Positions 15,572 through 24,446 are shown, counted from the stretch's first letter. The stretch is DNA of 37,080 nt from Deltaproteobacteria bacterium (GCA_016937015.1 JAFGWT010000360.1:1-37080); one strand, 5' to 3'. Program-made: numbers and translations. Notes: generated from the letters alone by a model not told the origin.

Positions 15572-17923
15572 TCAGATGCGATTACGGACTGTTTGCAGCA
15601 GAGACTGAACCTCGATGAGGTCGTTGTCACCAGTGAGCGAATCGAGCGCATCGGCCACACTGGTGAGTGCGGCATCAATGACAGCGCGCATTTCGGTTGT
15701 TGTGAGACTGCCGCCGAGCCTGTATTCCTGGACCAGTTTAAGCGCTTCGGCATACGCCACGATGGCGTTGCCCTTAATCAGTTCGAGGTTGTGCTGTGAC
15801 AAAAGGGTGTTTATATCCACGGAGACCTGAGTCTGCCTTGGAACCCGGGTAAACGGATCTTCCCAGGTGGCGCCCACAATAAATTCTTCGCTCCCGGACG
15901 CGCCGGCGCCAGTGCATGTATTGAGAATCTGGTGAAAGATCATTGCATCATTGGGACCGAGGTGCTGGGGATCCACCTCGGCGGCATTGGTGGAGATGTC
16001 TTCGCCGTGGAATTCCTCAACATACCAACCTGTGGGTGGTGTGATAAACCCCTGCACATCTCTGGCAGAGACTTCCATATTGGCCAGAAATTTGGAAGGC
16101 GCGGTAAACTGACGGTGCACTTCGTCGATGCTGTCCACAAACATGTAGGCGCCTTTGCCGGCATCGGTGACATCGTTCATCAGCTTCTCGTTGTAACTGT
16201 AGCGATTGCCCATCCCCACACCGGCCAGGTAAATGGCTTCACTGTTGCCGTCTTCCGCGTTTTCGGCAATAAGATCAATGTCCGTTACCCCCACATTCGC
16301 GCCGCCGTCGCTGATGAGAATCACCCGGTTGATGCGGGTGGCATCAAAGGACCGTTTCGCGAGGTTATATGCAGTCACCAGACCGCTGTGCAAATCGGTG
16401 CCGCCGTTGGCAATGAGATTCTCAATCGAGACCGCCATGCTGTAGTCATGGAATGGCGGCGCAAATGTGACTTCGTGGGCCTCGAGCAAAACGGCGTTTG
16501 AGGTGTTCCACGCCACCATGGACACATAGTCACCAGGGCGCACATTCTGTACCATTGCCCAGCATGATTCCCGCACCAGAGTGATGGGGGTCCCGGACAT
16601 GGAGCCGGACGTATCCACTGAGAAAACCAGATTGAGCGGTCTGCGGGAGACGTTGTCCACTTTTTCGGACTGGATACCAAGCTGCATGAGATAGTTGCTG
16701 TTTGCAGCGTCGTATATCATCTGTGGTGACACCACCAGATTTCCGGCGGTGGCGTGCGGGTATTCGAAATCGTAGTAATTCAGAAACTCGTAGGTTCGGA
16801 TTTCCATGTCCGGAAGGCCGCCATTTTGAATCTGCCAGCGGGCAATCACAGGTGATGCCATCGAATTGGAATCATCTGCTGACATATAGTAGGTATATTG
16901 GGCATTGGGATCGCACGCTACGGGATTGCTGTCAGTATCGCTGTTGTCATCAGAATCAGAGTCAGTGTCCGAATCAGAGTCCGTGTCAGAATCCGAGTCA
17001 CTGTCTGAGTCTGAATCCATGTCTGTGTCAGTATCCGTATCTGTGTCAGTATCCGAGTCAGTATCCGAGTCAGTATCCGAGTCGCTATCGGCGTCGCCAT
17101 ATTGGTTGGCCTGCCTGGGGTAACAAATACCGGCGCTGAAAGAATTATCGCATTCCATATCAGCGGGACAATCGGCGGTCGTGCGGCAGGTGAGCACGCA
17201 AACCTTCTGGAAATCGTTGATTTGTTTGCATTCCGATGTGGCCGCGCAGGCAGTTGAGCTGGAAGTGCAGTCCGCGTTGGTGGTGCAGGTGCTAAGGCAC
17301 TGTCCGGTGCGATCGCTCCTGTTCAGCACGGCGCAATGGGTGCCGTCGTCGCATTGATCGGTGTTGCAGGCACAGAGCGCGCCGGAGTTGAGGGCACAGT
17401 CTTCGCATGCGCCGTGATCCACGTTTTCACCCCAGGTGGTATCTTCTTCTGCAGCGGTATCAACAGTTACGTCACTGTCAATCGGAACCTCCGAATCTTC
17501 TCCCCCGGTTACAGTATCGCCGCCGGTATCCAGGCCTCCCGAGTCGACATATTGTTCTGTATCGTCTTCAAAAAAGTCCGCATCCGCATCCGTGTCGGAA
17601 TCACTGTCCGAATCCGTGTCACCATCGCTCCCGCTGAATGGTTCAACGCACTGATATACGCCCTGTACCACGCCGCATTTCAGTCCCTGTAGCGCGCAGT
17701 CGTCCCAATCTTTCCACACACCACTGTCACATCGAATCAGAATATCATTATCACAGTCCATTTCGCCAAAAATGCAGGGTGTCACATTTTCGTTTTCGCC
17801 TCCGGATGTGTCGTCGTTCTGCGTTGGACCGTCCTGGGCGCATGAAATCACGGTGATGGCAAGAAATACGGCCATGCTCACGTTAAATGTATTACTAAAT
17901 GTATTACTTTTGTTCACTCTCAT
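15572..17923 (-). CDS. VWA-domain lipoprotein with Cys-rich segments and two SD stalks (YfbK-like)
   Basis: A 783-residue protein: lipoprotein signal (TVISC, Cys about 28), a Cys-containing segment (about 48-92), a short SD stalk (about 99-115), an acidic linker, a dense Cys-rich segment (about 170-270, about 16 cysteines, CNTDQCDDGTHC-style), a second long SD/TD stalk (about 277-332), and a YfbK-like C-terminal half. The latter has the IRTYEFLNYYDFEYP motif (about 375-389) that precedes the VWA domain, and an intact metal site: DTSGS (Asp437, Ser439, Ser441), GGTD (about 507-510) and SDGGAN (about 538-543). VWA domains bind proteins through a metal ion. ATG 17923 is chosen over 17941 because AAGGAA lies just upstream of it. 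The gene is 84 bases upstream of the caspase-partner gene and may be co-transcribed. Confidence 0.88.
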   Translation of the reverse strand: MRVNKSNTFSNTFNVSMAVFLAITVISCAQDGPTQNDDTSGGENENVTPCIFGEMDCDNDILIRCDSGVWKDWDDCALQGLKCGVVQGVYQCVEPFSGSDGDTDSDSDSDTDADADFFEDDTEQYVDSGGLDTGGDTVTGGEDSEVPIDSDVTVDTAAEEDTTWGENVDHGACEDCALNSGALCACNTDQCDDGTHCAVLNRSDRTGQCLSTCTTNADCTSSSTACAATSECKQINDFQKVCVLTCRTTADCPADMECDNSFSAGICYPRQANQYGDADSDSDTDSDTDSDTDTDTDTDTDMDSDSDSDSDSDTDSDSDTDSDSDDNSDTDSNPVACDPNAQYTYYMSADDSNSMASPVIARWQIQNGGLPDMEIRTYEFLNYYDFEYPHATAGNLVVSPQMIYDAANSNYLMQLGIQSEKVDNVSRRPLNLVFSVDTSGSMSGTPITLVRESCWAMVQNVRPGDYVSMVAWNTSNAVLLEAHEVTFAPPFHDYSMAVSIENLIANGGTDLHSGLVTAYNLAKRSFDATRINRVILISDGGANVGVTDIDLIAENAEDGNSEAIYLAGVGMGNRYSYNEKLMNDVTDAGKGAYMFVDSIDEVHRQFTAPSKFLANMEVSARDVQGFITPPTGWYVEEFHGEDISTNAAEVDPQHLGPNDAMIFHQILNTCTGAGASGSEEFIVGATWEDPFTRVPRQTQVSVDINTLLSQHNLELIKGNAIVAYAEALKLVQEYRLGGSLTTTEMRAVIDAALTSVADALDSLTGDNDLIEVQSLLQTVRNRI
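16919..17095 (-). repeat. Ser-Asp/Thr-Asp coding repeat (VWA lipoprotein stalk)
   Basis: A hexameric low-complexity tract encoding the second SD stalk, including a run of six Thr-Asp pairs near 17025-17060. A shorter SD tract from the same gene lies near 17575-17620. Confidence 0.85.
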
Positions 17924-18084
17924 CGCATTCTTCCTTTTCATTGTTTTCGGGGACGAGCCATGTTGTGCCAGATAGTCCCGAGTTTGGGTACTGTCGGTAG
18001 AGCAACTTATGTTCCATGACTCGCTACGGTTTGTTTTTATGTTTGATTTTAAGCGATTATGATTTTTTCGTATTCTGTTATTAG

Positions 18085-18102
18085 TGTGTCACATGTGCCA
18101 CA
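18085..18102. promoter_or_regulatory. 18-base near-perfect palindrome
   Basis: TGTGTCACATGTGCCACA reads the same on both strands except one pair. The TGTG...CACA ends recall CRP/FNR-superfamily sites, but the spacing is not canonical. It lies in the divergent promoter region, about 160 bases from the VWA ATG and 260 from the PpiC ATG. Confidence 0.4.
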
Positions 18103-18124
18103 AACGATTCCGTGGCGGGATAGA

Positions 18125-18140
18125 GTGCAATTATTTGCAC
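18125..18140. promoter_or_regulatory. Inverted repeat, 6-base perfect arms
   Basis: GTGCAA and TTGCAC flank TTAT. The centre is 39 bases from the centre of the palindrome at 18085-18102, close to four helical turns, so both could be bound on the same DNA face. Confidence 0.35.
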
Positions 18141-18201
18141 AATTCATTTGAAACCGGGGCACAGGTGAATAGGTGATTCGACCCGCACTGTGACCACTGG
18201 C

Positions 18202-18250
18202 AACCCAGGTGATTTTTTAACGCTGCTTAAGTTGTCGCCCCTGGGTTTTT
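18202..18250 (+). terminator. Terminator-like hairpin upstream of the PpiC operon
   Basis: Perfect 8-base arms AACCCAGG (18202-18209) and CCTGGGTT (18240-18247) enclose a 30-base loop with a smaller TTAA/TTAA dyad. A run of five T (18246-18250) follows on the plus strand only. No gene upstream runs in this direction, so it could end a small RNA or act as an attenuator in the leader of the operon. Confidence 0.45.
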
Positions 18251-18354
18251 CATTGTAAAATCAATGTTAATTGTATTCTTGCGCTTGGGAAGTTCATGTG
18301 CGATAAACCGGGTGTTTTAAAGGTCACCAAGGGCGTTGCCTGAGGAGTGGAAAC

Positions 18355-19470
18355 ATGCCGCTTTCGATAAAATATCTTATGATTGTGTTGCTTTTGGCTG
18401 GTCTGTGGGGGTGCGGAAACGCCGCTCCGGAACCCCAAAAAAATGAAGCGGGCAAAACCGGGGATGACCTTCCCAATGGGTTGACGGCGGAGCAGGCCGC
18501 AAAGGTAGTGGCGAAAGTCGGCGATCAGACAATTACGGTGGGGGATGTGACCGAACAGATCAATCGCCTGTCTCCCTATATAAAGCGGCGCTGGGCAACC
18601 CCGGAAAAACGCAGAGAATTTTTACAGAAGCTGATTCAGATTGAACTGCTTTCTCAGGAAGCGATGCGTAACGGTCTGGATAATTCTCCGGAAGTGCAGC
18701 GCGCCGTCAAGCAGGTGATGGTTCGACTGATGGTGAAAAACGATTTGGAAAACGGCCTGTTTCCCACAACTGCGGATGAACAGCTATTGAAGAACGCCTA
18801 CGAGGCGGACTGGCTGAAATATCACAGTCCGGCACAGTACAGGGTGTCTCAAATTGTCGTTGCAACCGAGGCGGAGGCCAGGCAGCTGCTGACAGATTTA
18901 CAAAGCGCACCCGCGATTCGGGACAGATTTCGGGAGTTGGCGAAAACGGTCTCCATCGATAGTGATTCCCGCAATCGCGCAGGGGATATTGGGTATGTCA
19001 CCAATCCCAGGGATATTGCCGAGAGCAAAAAAAATGGTGGGGACCATGTGTATCAGCAGACGCCTGGCGTCGCCGATGCGGTGGCAGAGGCGGTATGGAC
19101 ACTGAGCAAGCCCAACGAACTGTATCCCAGCCCTGTTCAGACAGACGTCGGATATCACGTGTTGATGCTGTCATCTGTCAAGCCCGCATTGAACAGGTCG
19201 TTCAACAGCGTCAAACGCTTGCTGGAAAATCAGGTGCTGCGTGAAATCAAGCGGCAGAAAATGGATGCATTTGTAGCCAGCCTGCGAAAAAAGGCGAAGG
19301 TGAAAATATATCGGGAAAATCTCGACAAAGTAAAACTGGCGCTGTCTTCAACGTCCGACACTGATTCCGCGGATGGCGCGTTGCAGTTATCGACCGACGA
19401 GACAGAAGAAACCGGGACGCTATCGGCCGATACGGCGGGTGCGCCCAATTCGGATAACGCGGATAACTGA
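18355..19470 (+). CDS. PpiC-type peptidyl-prolyl isomerase lipoprotein
   Basis: A 371-residue periplasmic lipoprotein: signal peptide ending LWGC (Cys 20), an N-terminal chaperone region with the usual VAKVGDQTITVGDVTEQINRL start (about 52-73), helical segments, and a parvulin (PPIC) domain from about residue 150 to 270. The domain runs from YRVSQIVVATEAEA to VQTDVGYHVLMLSS. A basic segment and a Ser/Thr/Asp-rich low-complexity tail (about 325-371) follow. It is expected to assist folding of exported proteins, mainly outer-membrane proteins, by proline isomerisation. ATG 18355 has GAGGAG about 9 bases upstream. It heads an operon with a SurA-like gene 6 bases downstream and an S41 protease gene. 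Confidence 0.9.
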   Translation: MPLSIKYLMIVLLLAGLWGCGNAAPEPQKNEAGKTGDDLPNGLTAEQAAKVVAKVGDQTITVGDVTEQINRLSPYIKRRWATPEKRREFLQKLIQIELLSQEAMRNGLDNSPEVQRAVKQVMVRLMVKNDLENGLFPTTADEQLLKNAYEADWLKYHSPAQYRVSQIVVATEAEARQLLTDLQSAPAIRDRFRELAKTVSIDSDSRNRAGDIGYVTNPRDIAESKKNGGDHVYQQTPGVADAVAEAVWTLSKPNELYPSPVQTDVGYHVLMLSSVKPALNRSFNSVKRLLENQVLREIKRQKMDAFVASLRKKAKVKIYRENLDKVKLALSSTSDTDSADGALQLSTDETEETGTLSADTAGAPNSDNADN

Positions 19471-19476
19471 TTTATT

Positions 19477-20448
19477 ATGATTCGAAGCACAATTTTGATT
19501 TTTTTATTGGGCCTGACTTTGAGTGCGGGCGTGGCGAACGGTAAAGAGCTGCCGGCTGACGGTATTGCCGCAATTGTTGGAGACGAGATTATTTTGCTGA
19601 GTGAGGTTCACGCCCGCATGGAAATAACTGTTCAGCAGATGCAGGTGTCTCCGACCCGGCAGGAGCCGCCGGCTGCGACAGAAGTGGAGGCACAGGCGCT
19701 TTCCGATATTATTGATGACCGCCTGGTGGCTCAGCAGGCGAAGGAAATGCAGATTTCGATAACAGACCAGGAAGTGGAGTCTGCGATTGCCAACATGGCT
19801 GCTCAAAATAATATGGACCTGGAAACGTTCCGTTCCGCGTTGGAGGCCCAGGGCACAAACATGGCGCAGTACCGAATCAGTATGCGCAGTGACTTACTGA
19901 AATTCAAAGTGATGAATATGCGGGTTCGGGCTCGGGTGAACGTTTCCGAGGAACGTGCCCGGGAATTTTACAACGCTCAGGTTCGTGACGTACGTCGCTC
20001 CGCTGAATTTGAAGGGGCTCATATTCTGATTCGCGTTCCTCAGGATTCTCGTGCCATAGACGTTGCCAGACTCCGCGAAAAGGCTTTGAATCTGGTTAAG
20101 AGAATCAACGGCGGTGCATCCTTCGAAGAGGTGGCCATGGGTGAGAGCGAAGATGCGGTGACTGCGCCGCGGGGCGGACATCTCGGAAGACGCCTGCCGG
20201 GGGATATTCCCAATGCACTGGATTCGGTGTTTCTCGATATGGAACCCGGCGAGGTTACCGGGCCGGTCAAGAGTGCCGCCGGATTTCATATTCTCAAGCT
20301 CGTCAGCCGGGAAGACACGGGGGTCAAACCGTTTGCCGAGGTAAAGAATCTGATTATCGGGCAGTTGACCCAAAAAGAAATGGAGCGTCAGCAGGGGCTT
20401 TGGCTGCGCGAATTGCGTAAAAAGACGTTCATTAAAACGCTTATTTAA
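19477..20448 (+). CDS. surA: SurA-like periplasmic chaperone/peptidyl-prolyl isomerase
   Basis: A 323-residue protein with a cleavable Sec signal (about 1-23), a SurA N-terminal module starting ADGIAAIVGDEIILLSEVHARM (about 27-48), and one parvulin domain (about 180-285). The domain carries AHILIRVPQD, ASFEEVAMGESED, RGGHLGRRLPGDIP and AGFHILKLVSRE. E. coli SurA is 428 residues with two parvulin domains; this one has a single domain, as is common outside gamma-proteobacteria. Role: escorting unfolded outer-membrane proteins across the periplasm. The ATG is 6 bases after the previous stop and lacks a strong Shine-Dalgarno, so translation is probably coupled. Confidence 0.88.
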   Translation: MIRSTILIFLLGLTLSAGVANGKELPADGIAAIVGDEIILLSEVHARMEITVQQMQVSPTRQEPPAATEVEAQALSDIIDDRLVAQQAKEMQISITDQEVESAIANMAAQNNMDLETFRSALEAQGTNMAQYRISMRSDLLKFKVMNMRVRARVNVSEERAREFYNAQVRDVRRSAEFEGAHILIRVPQDSRAIDVARLREKALNLVKRINGGASFEEVAMGESEDAVTAPRGGHLGRRLPGDIPNALDSVFLDMEPGEVTGPVKSAAGFHILKLVSREDTGVKPFAEVKNLIIGQLTQKEMERQQGLWLRELRKKTFIKTLI

Positions 20449-20496
20449 TATCCCGCATGGACCCAAAGACGGTGCACGCCAAGGGGGGTTCTCATT

Positions 20497-21810
20497 TTGG
20501 AAAAAAGGTCTGCAATAAGCCGACGGAGTCTTACATTAACTTCCTTAAGGGTTCTGGGATGGCTTATCGGTGTGCTAATCGGTTTAATGATGCTGACTCA
20601 ACCGGTCGCGGCGCAGTCGAAACAGGGACCCTATCGCAAACTGGATGTGTTTTCGCGGGTTTTGTCGCTGATTGAGCAGAGTCATGTGTCGACGCCTGAT
20701 GAGGATGCGTTGATGGAGGGCGCCATCCGCGGAATGCTGCGCGCACTGGATCCCCACAGTTCATATTTGTCTCCGGAGGACTTCAGGATGCTGCAGGAGG
20801 ACACCGAAGGCAATTTCTGCGGTGTAGGAATGGAAGTTGGCATGAAGGATGGGCATCTGACGGTGATCACCCCTATGCCGGATTCCCCTGCCATCAAAGC
20901 GGGCGTACTGCCCGGCGATCGTATTGTCAAAATCGAAGGGGAGCCAACCGCGAACATGGACCTGATGGCTGCGGTGCAGAAAATGAGAGGCCGCGCTGGT
21001 ACCGAGGTGAAGATTTCGATAAAGCGGGAAGATAAAGACATCATCAATTTGGTACTGACGCGTGCGGAGATTGAGATACAAAGCGTGGAATCAGATCTGC
21101 TTGAGCCTGGGTATGCGCACATTCGCATTAAGGCGTTTCAGGAAGGCACCTCCGCCAACCTGCGCGACCAGTTGCGGCATATGAATCTTATCAGTGGCGG
21201 ACTAAAGGGGGTGGTGCTCGATTTGCGGCGCAATCCTGGCGGGTTGATGTATGAGGCCGTTAAAGTGAGCGATCTGTTTGTTTCGGATGGGTTGCTGCTG
21301 TCTACCAAAGGACGGGGCGGCGTGACGATTGAGTCTTTTAAGGCACACCGACCAGGGACATTTGATGATATTAAACTCGTGGTGCTTATAGATGGCGCGA
21401 GTGCTTCAGCGTCTGAGATTGTTGCCGGTGCACTTCAGGATAACGGCCGCGCAATGGTTGTGGGGATGCGGAGTTTTGGCAAGGGGTCGGTGCAGACAAT
21501 TATTCCGTTGCGGGATGGGGGTGCCCTAAAATTAACGACTTCCAGATATTACACGCCATCCGGTCGCAGCATTCAGGCAGAAGGCATTGCGCCTGATGTG
21601 ACGGTGGAATCGCTGAATGCGCCCGAGCCAGATGAAATGACGGCGGCAATCAGCGAAATGCCGGCCGAAGGCGACTTGCCGGGACACCTGGGAAATGAGA
21701 AAAAATCTGCGGACGACAAGTCTGCGATTCAGCTGGATGATTACCAGTTACGAATGGGATTTCAGATTTTAAAGGGGCTGGTGAATACCGTCCAATCTCG
21801 CCAGCGTTAA
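20497..21810 (+). CDS. ctpA: S41 carboxy-terminal processing peptidase
   Basis: A 437-residue protein: N-terminal signal/anchor (about 15-40), helical region with LRALDPHSSYLSPEDF (about 81-96), PDZ domain (about 105-190; GVGMEVG, MPDSPAIKAGVLPGDRIVKI) and S41 catalytic domain. The domain shows VLDLRRNPGG (about 240-249), the serine loop GASASASEIVAGAL (catalytic Ser about 304) and FGKGSVQT (catalytic Lys about 329), with the usual 25-residue separation. It cleaves C-terminal tails of periplasmic proteins. The start is TTG at 20497 with AAGGGGGG about 9 bases upstream; no ATG gives the signal peptide. It closes the PpiC-SurA-CtpA cluster, a periplasmic protein quality-control set. Confidence 0.93.
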   Translation: MEKRSAISRRSLTLTSLRVLGWLIGVLIGLMMLTQPVAAQSKQGPYRKLDVFSRVLSLIEQSHVSTPDEDALMEGAIRGMLRALDPHSSYLSPEDFRMLQEDTEGNFCGVGMEVGMKDGHLTVITPMPDSPAIKAGVLPGDRIVKIEGEPTANMDLMAAVQKMRGRAGTEVKISIKREDKDIINLVLTRAEIEIQSVESDLLEPGYAHIRIKAFQEGTSANLRDQLRHMNLISGGLKGVVLDLRRNPGGLMYEAVKVSDLFVSDGLLLSTKGRGGVTIESFKAHRPGTFDDIKLVVLIDGASASASEIVAGALQDNGRAMVVGMRSFGKGSVQTIIPLRDGGALKLTTSRYYTPSGRSIQAEGIAPDVTVESLNAPEPDEMTAAISEMPAEGDLPGHLGNEKKSADDKSAIQLDDYQLRMGFQILKGLVNTVQSRQR

Positions 21811-21824
21811 TCCTTTAAAAATTT

Positions 21825-21989
21825 TTATTCTATGGATGCCTGAGTCGTCGAGGCGGTGGTTGACGGTCTTGGTGAAGTTTCGCTTTGCGACTGCCTGATT
21901 GCCATAACGATTTGAGTGACAAGCAGTGACAGGATAAACAGCAGCAATAATAAAAAGATCAATTCGCCTTTGCGCTTTGTTGATTTCAT
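21825..21989 (-). CDS. Small single-pass membrane protein (54 residues), unknown
   Basis: Reading leftward from ATG 21989 gives 54 residues: a basic start (MKSTKRKGE), one transmembrane helix of about 20 hydrophobic residues (LIFLLLLLFILSLLVTQIVM), then a short Ser/Thr/Gln/Pro-rich tail. A GGGGGG ribosome-site candidate lies 5 bases upstream. It converges on ctpA, ending 15 bases past that gene's stop. I do not recognise it. The charged-helix-tail layout and ribosome site favour a real gene, but such short frames can arise by chance. Confidence 0.5.
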   Translation of the reverse strand: MKSTKRKGELIFLLLLLFILSLLVTQIVMAIRQSQSETSPRPSTTASTTQASIE

Positions 21990-22206
21990 TTCAGCCCCCC
22001 ATCAATCAGTCTATATCGAAAATTCGTATAGTCTATGTATTCTTTTTTTAAAATATGCCTCGGCATGTGTCAATATCGCAATCTGTTCGAAAATAGATTT
22101 TTCCATGATCGTTTTTTAATAAAATTATTATGGTTGAAGCCGTTAAACCTGTTGGTTGTGTCAATTTTCCGCCGGATATTTTGCAGGCCGGATGGTGGCA
22201 GGTGTC
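21990..22206. other. AT-rich gap between small membrane gene and GGDEF gene
   Basis: Contains divergent promoter space. Dyads seen are TCGAA/TTCG near 22018 and ATGCC/GGCAT near 22062-22074. No confident promoter boxes. Confidence 0.35.
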
Positions 22207-24318
22207 ATGTACTACCCGATACTACTTATTCATCCTTCAGAATCGTTTTGTGATGCCGTGATTCGCGGACTGGGCGAGCGGGGCTATTTTGTCATTTCCG
22301 CATCGAGCGAGAAGCAGTCAATTGAAGCCATTGATGCGGGGGTGTATGCGGTCGCAATTTTGCCGGCGCGTATTGGCATGACCGACGGAGATGCGTTGAT
22401 TGCGCGTATTCGTGCAATATGGGCAGAAACGCATATTGTGGTGCTTAATGACGAGGTGCTGAATGAAGTGGATTATGAGCGCATTTGCAAAGCTGAGGGC
22501 ATTGATCACATCTGCTCTGCAGGATACACCTCGGATGAGGTATCACTGATTGCCGCAAGACTTGCTGGCAGTGCGCCTCCGATGACGCGTATTCCCGGGG
22601 GCGCCACATCGGTACCCTCTGCGTCGCCGTATCAGATGGATAACTCTTTTGAAATGTCCATCATGCCGTCATCTCGCGGTAAGTTCGTGGAGGATCCCCT
22701 GCAGCTGGAGATACTGGCGCTGGCGCGGGAATATCAGAAAACATTACCCGGGGAACTTAGAAACCTGCGAATGCTGCTTTCAAAAGCCAGGCAGGGAGAA
22801 GACCTTGAGGAAATGATTCTTGAAATACGACGCATCACGCACACGATTAGCGGCACATCCGGAACGCTGGGATTCAATGAGATTAGCGGAATTGTGCATC
22901 AGATAAATGAGAAGATTAAAAAGGTGGAGCAAAAGGGCAAAGGGTCGGACGATGAGTGGCAAACACTGCTGTATCTGATTGATCGGGCGATCAGTACGCC
23001 CGAACGCAGTTCACTTGTGCCCATGGGGGCGGCGGCGGCGGTGGACGAATCCACTTTGCTGATTATTGGTGAAGATCGCTCACATTTGACTGAATTGTAC
23101 GAAATTGGAAAATTAAATCATGTAAAGGTGATTCCAGCCTGTACGCGGGTGGAAGCGATTGCTGAAATTAATTCAGGTGATGTGGATGGCGCGATTATCT
23201 GTCTGGATATGAACAATCTGGATCCCGTTGCGCTGGTGGCAGATATTAGGGCTCTGGAAGGCCGGGAGAATCTGCAGGTGGCGTTTATGTCAAAGGTGGA
23301 TTCGGTTGAGCAACGGGTACTGGCGGCCTCGGCCGGTGCGACGATGTTTATGGAAAAGCCGTTGACTGAAGAGGCATTGGTTGAGGTCGCAAGGGAATTT
23401 GCAACTCAGCGGGCTCAGATCGATGCGCGAGTGCTGATTGTGGACGACGATCCGTATTTTAGGAAACATATCAGCAATCTGCTGGCATCAGAGCATTTGG
23501 ATGTACAGGATTTGGAGGAGCCACAGCGGGTGCTTGAAACCCTTGATATGGCTAACCCCGACATTCTGCTGCTGGATGTGCAGATGCCTGGACTAAGTGG
23601 GTTTGATGTGTGCCGCATGGTGCGTTCGATTCCGAAATGGCGCAATTTGCCAGTTTTATTCCTGACTGGAGAGTCTGATGTTCAGGCGCGTATTGAGTGC
23701 TTCAATGTCGGCGGTGATGACTACATCCAGAAACCGGTTATTAAGGAGGAACTGCTGGCACGTATCAATGTGCGGCTGGAGCGAATCCGCATGTTTCGGG
23801 AACGGGCCGACAAAGACCCTTTGACCCGCCTGCTCAATCGTCGCGCATTTCTTGAACAGGTGACGGATCGGATGAATGAAGGGGCACGTTTCAGCCGACC
23901 GCTCAGTCTGTGCATTGTGGATTTGGACCATTTTAAGCACGTAAATGACACCTATGGTCATTTGGCGGGCGATCGCGTGTTGCAGGCCATGGGCAAACTG
24001 CTGCTATCCAGGTATCGAAATACCGATGTGCGGGGTCGATGGGGCGGTGAGGAATTTGCGGTGGCGTTTTACAATGAAGAGGCGTCGAACGCCAGGCGGC
24101 TGCTTTTCGAGTCGCTCAAAGCACTTCGTAAAATGGAATTCACCGGAGATGGCGGTGAAAAATTTCGCGTCACTTTTTCGGCGGGCGTCGCCACTTTTCC
24201 TGACAACGCCTCCCGTTTCGATGAACTTTTCAGAATTGCGGACGAATGCCTCTATCGCGCCAAGGAAAATGGCCGCAATCAGATTCAGATTGTGGAGAGC
24301 GATGCGACCGATGCGTGA
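22207..24318 (+). CDS. Multi-domain REC-Hpt-REC-REC-GGDEF diguanylate cyclase
   Basis: About 703 residues, no membrane segment. In order: a degenerate receiver (about 1-115; LLIHPSE replaces the acidic pocket); an Hpt-like helical domain (about 165-262) with THTISGTSGTLGF, candidate phospho-His about 212; a second receiver-like domain (about 282-400) with CLDM but no acidic pair; a canonical receiver (about 407-525) with VDDDP, LLLDVQMPG (phospho-Asp about 457) and Lys of IQKP (about 509); then a GGDEF domain (about 537-700) with active GGEEF (about 613-617) and an inhibitory RxxD site RNTD (about 604-607). It makes cyclic di-GMP from GTP, gated by phosphorylation. The start is uncertain: 22207 (AGGTG just upstream), ATG 22192 or TTG 22156 are possible. 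Confidence 0.9.
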   Translation: MYYPILLIHPSESFCDAVIRGLGERGYFVISASSEKQSIEAIDAGVYAVAILPARIGMTDGDALIARIRAIWAETHIVVLNDEVLNEVDYERICKAEGIDHICSAGYTSDEVSLIAARLAGSAPPMTRIPGGATSVPSASPYQMDNSFEMSIMPSSRGKFVEDPLQLEILALAREYQKTLPGELRNLRMLLSKARQGEDLEEMILEIRRITHTISGTSGTLGFNEISGIVHQINEKIKKVEQKGKGSDDEWQTLLYLIDRAISTPERSSLVPMGAAAAVDESTLLIIGEDRSHLTELYEIGKLNHVKVIPACTRVEAIAEINSGDVDGAIICLDMNNLDPVALVADIRALEGRENLQVAFMSKVDSVEQRVLAASAGATMFMEKPLTEEALVEVAREFATQRAQIDARVLIVDDDPYFRKHISNLLASEHLDVQDLEEPQRVLETLDMANPDILLLDVQMPGLSGFDVCRMVRSIPKWRNLPVLFLTGESDVQARIECFNVGGDDYIQKPVIKEELLARINVRLERIRMFRERADKDPLTRLLNRRAFLEQVTDRMNEGARFSRPLSLCIVDLDHFKHVNDTYGHLAGDRVLQAMGKLLLSRYRNTDVRGRWGGEEFAVAFYNEEASNARRLLFESLKALRKMEFTGDGGEKFRVTFSAGVATFPDNASRFDELFRIADECLYRAKENGRNQIQIVESDATDA

Positions 24319-24412
24319 CGTGGGGGGTCGGTTAAGTCCCATTCAATCTCCAGTTGATCTTGTTGCGACTCATCGTCCTACCGAAACATCTGGCTTTCAG
24401 TGCAGTCTGTTC

Positions 24413-24446
24413 GATCAACTGAAACATTGTTTCGGTTTAGTTGGTC
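24413..24446. terminator. 13-bp stem hairpin between convergent genes
   Basis: GATCAACTGAAAC pairs with GTTTAGTTGGTC around a short loop (ATTGTTTCG), allowing G-T pairs and one slipped end. It spans the stop codon of the minus-strand lipoprotein (24437-24439) and lies about 95 bases past the GGDEF gene stop. No T-run on either side, so bidirectional termination is plausible but unproven. Confidence 0.4.

Larger units (their letters stand above)
17924..18354. other. 431-base divergent intergenic region with several dyads
   Basis: No protein-coding frame here looks real. It separates the minus-strand VWA gene from the plus-strand PpiC operon. It holds two operator-like inverted repeats (18085-18102, 18125-18140) and a terminator-like hairpin (18202-18250), each listed separately, plus a CATTG/CAATG dyad at 18251-18266. 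The ribosome site for the PpiC gene is GAGGAG near 18341. Confidence 0.6.

Noticed and set aside
20457-20675. 72-codon plus-strand frame starting MDPKTVHAK
   Set aside because: Overlaps the ctpA start in another frame and has no protein-like features; the TTG at 20497 with AAGGGGGG is the better start.
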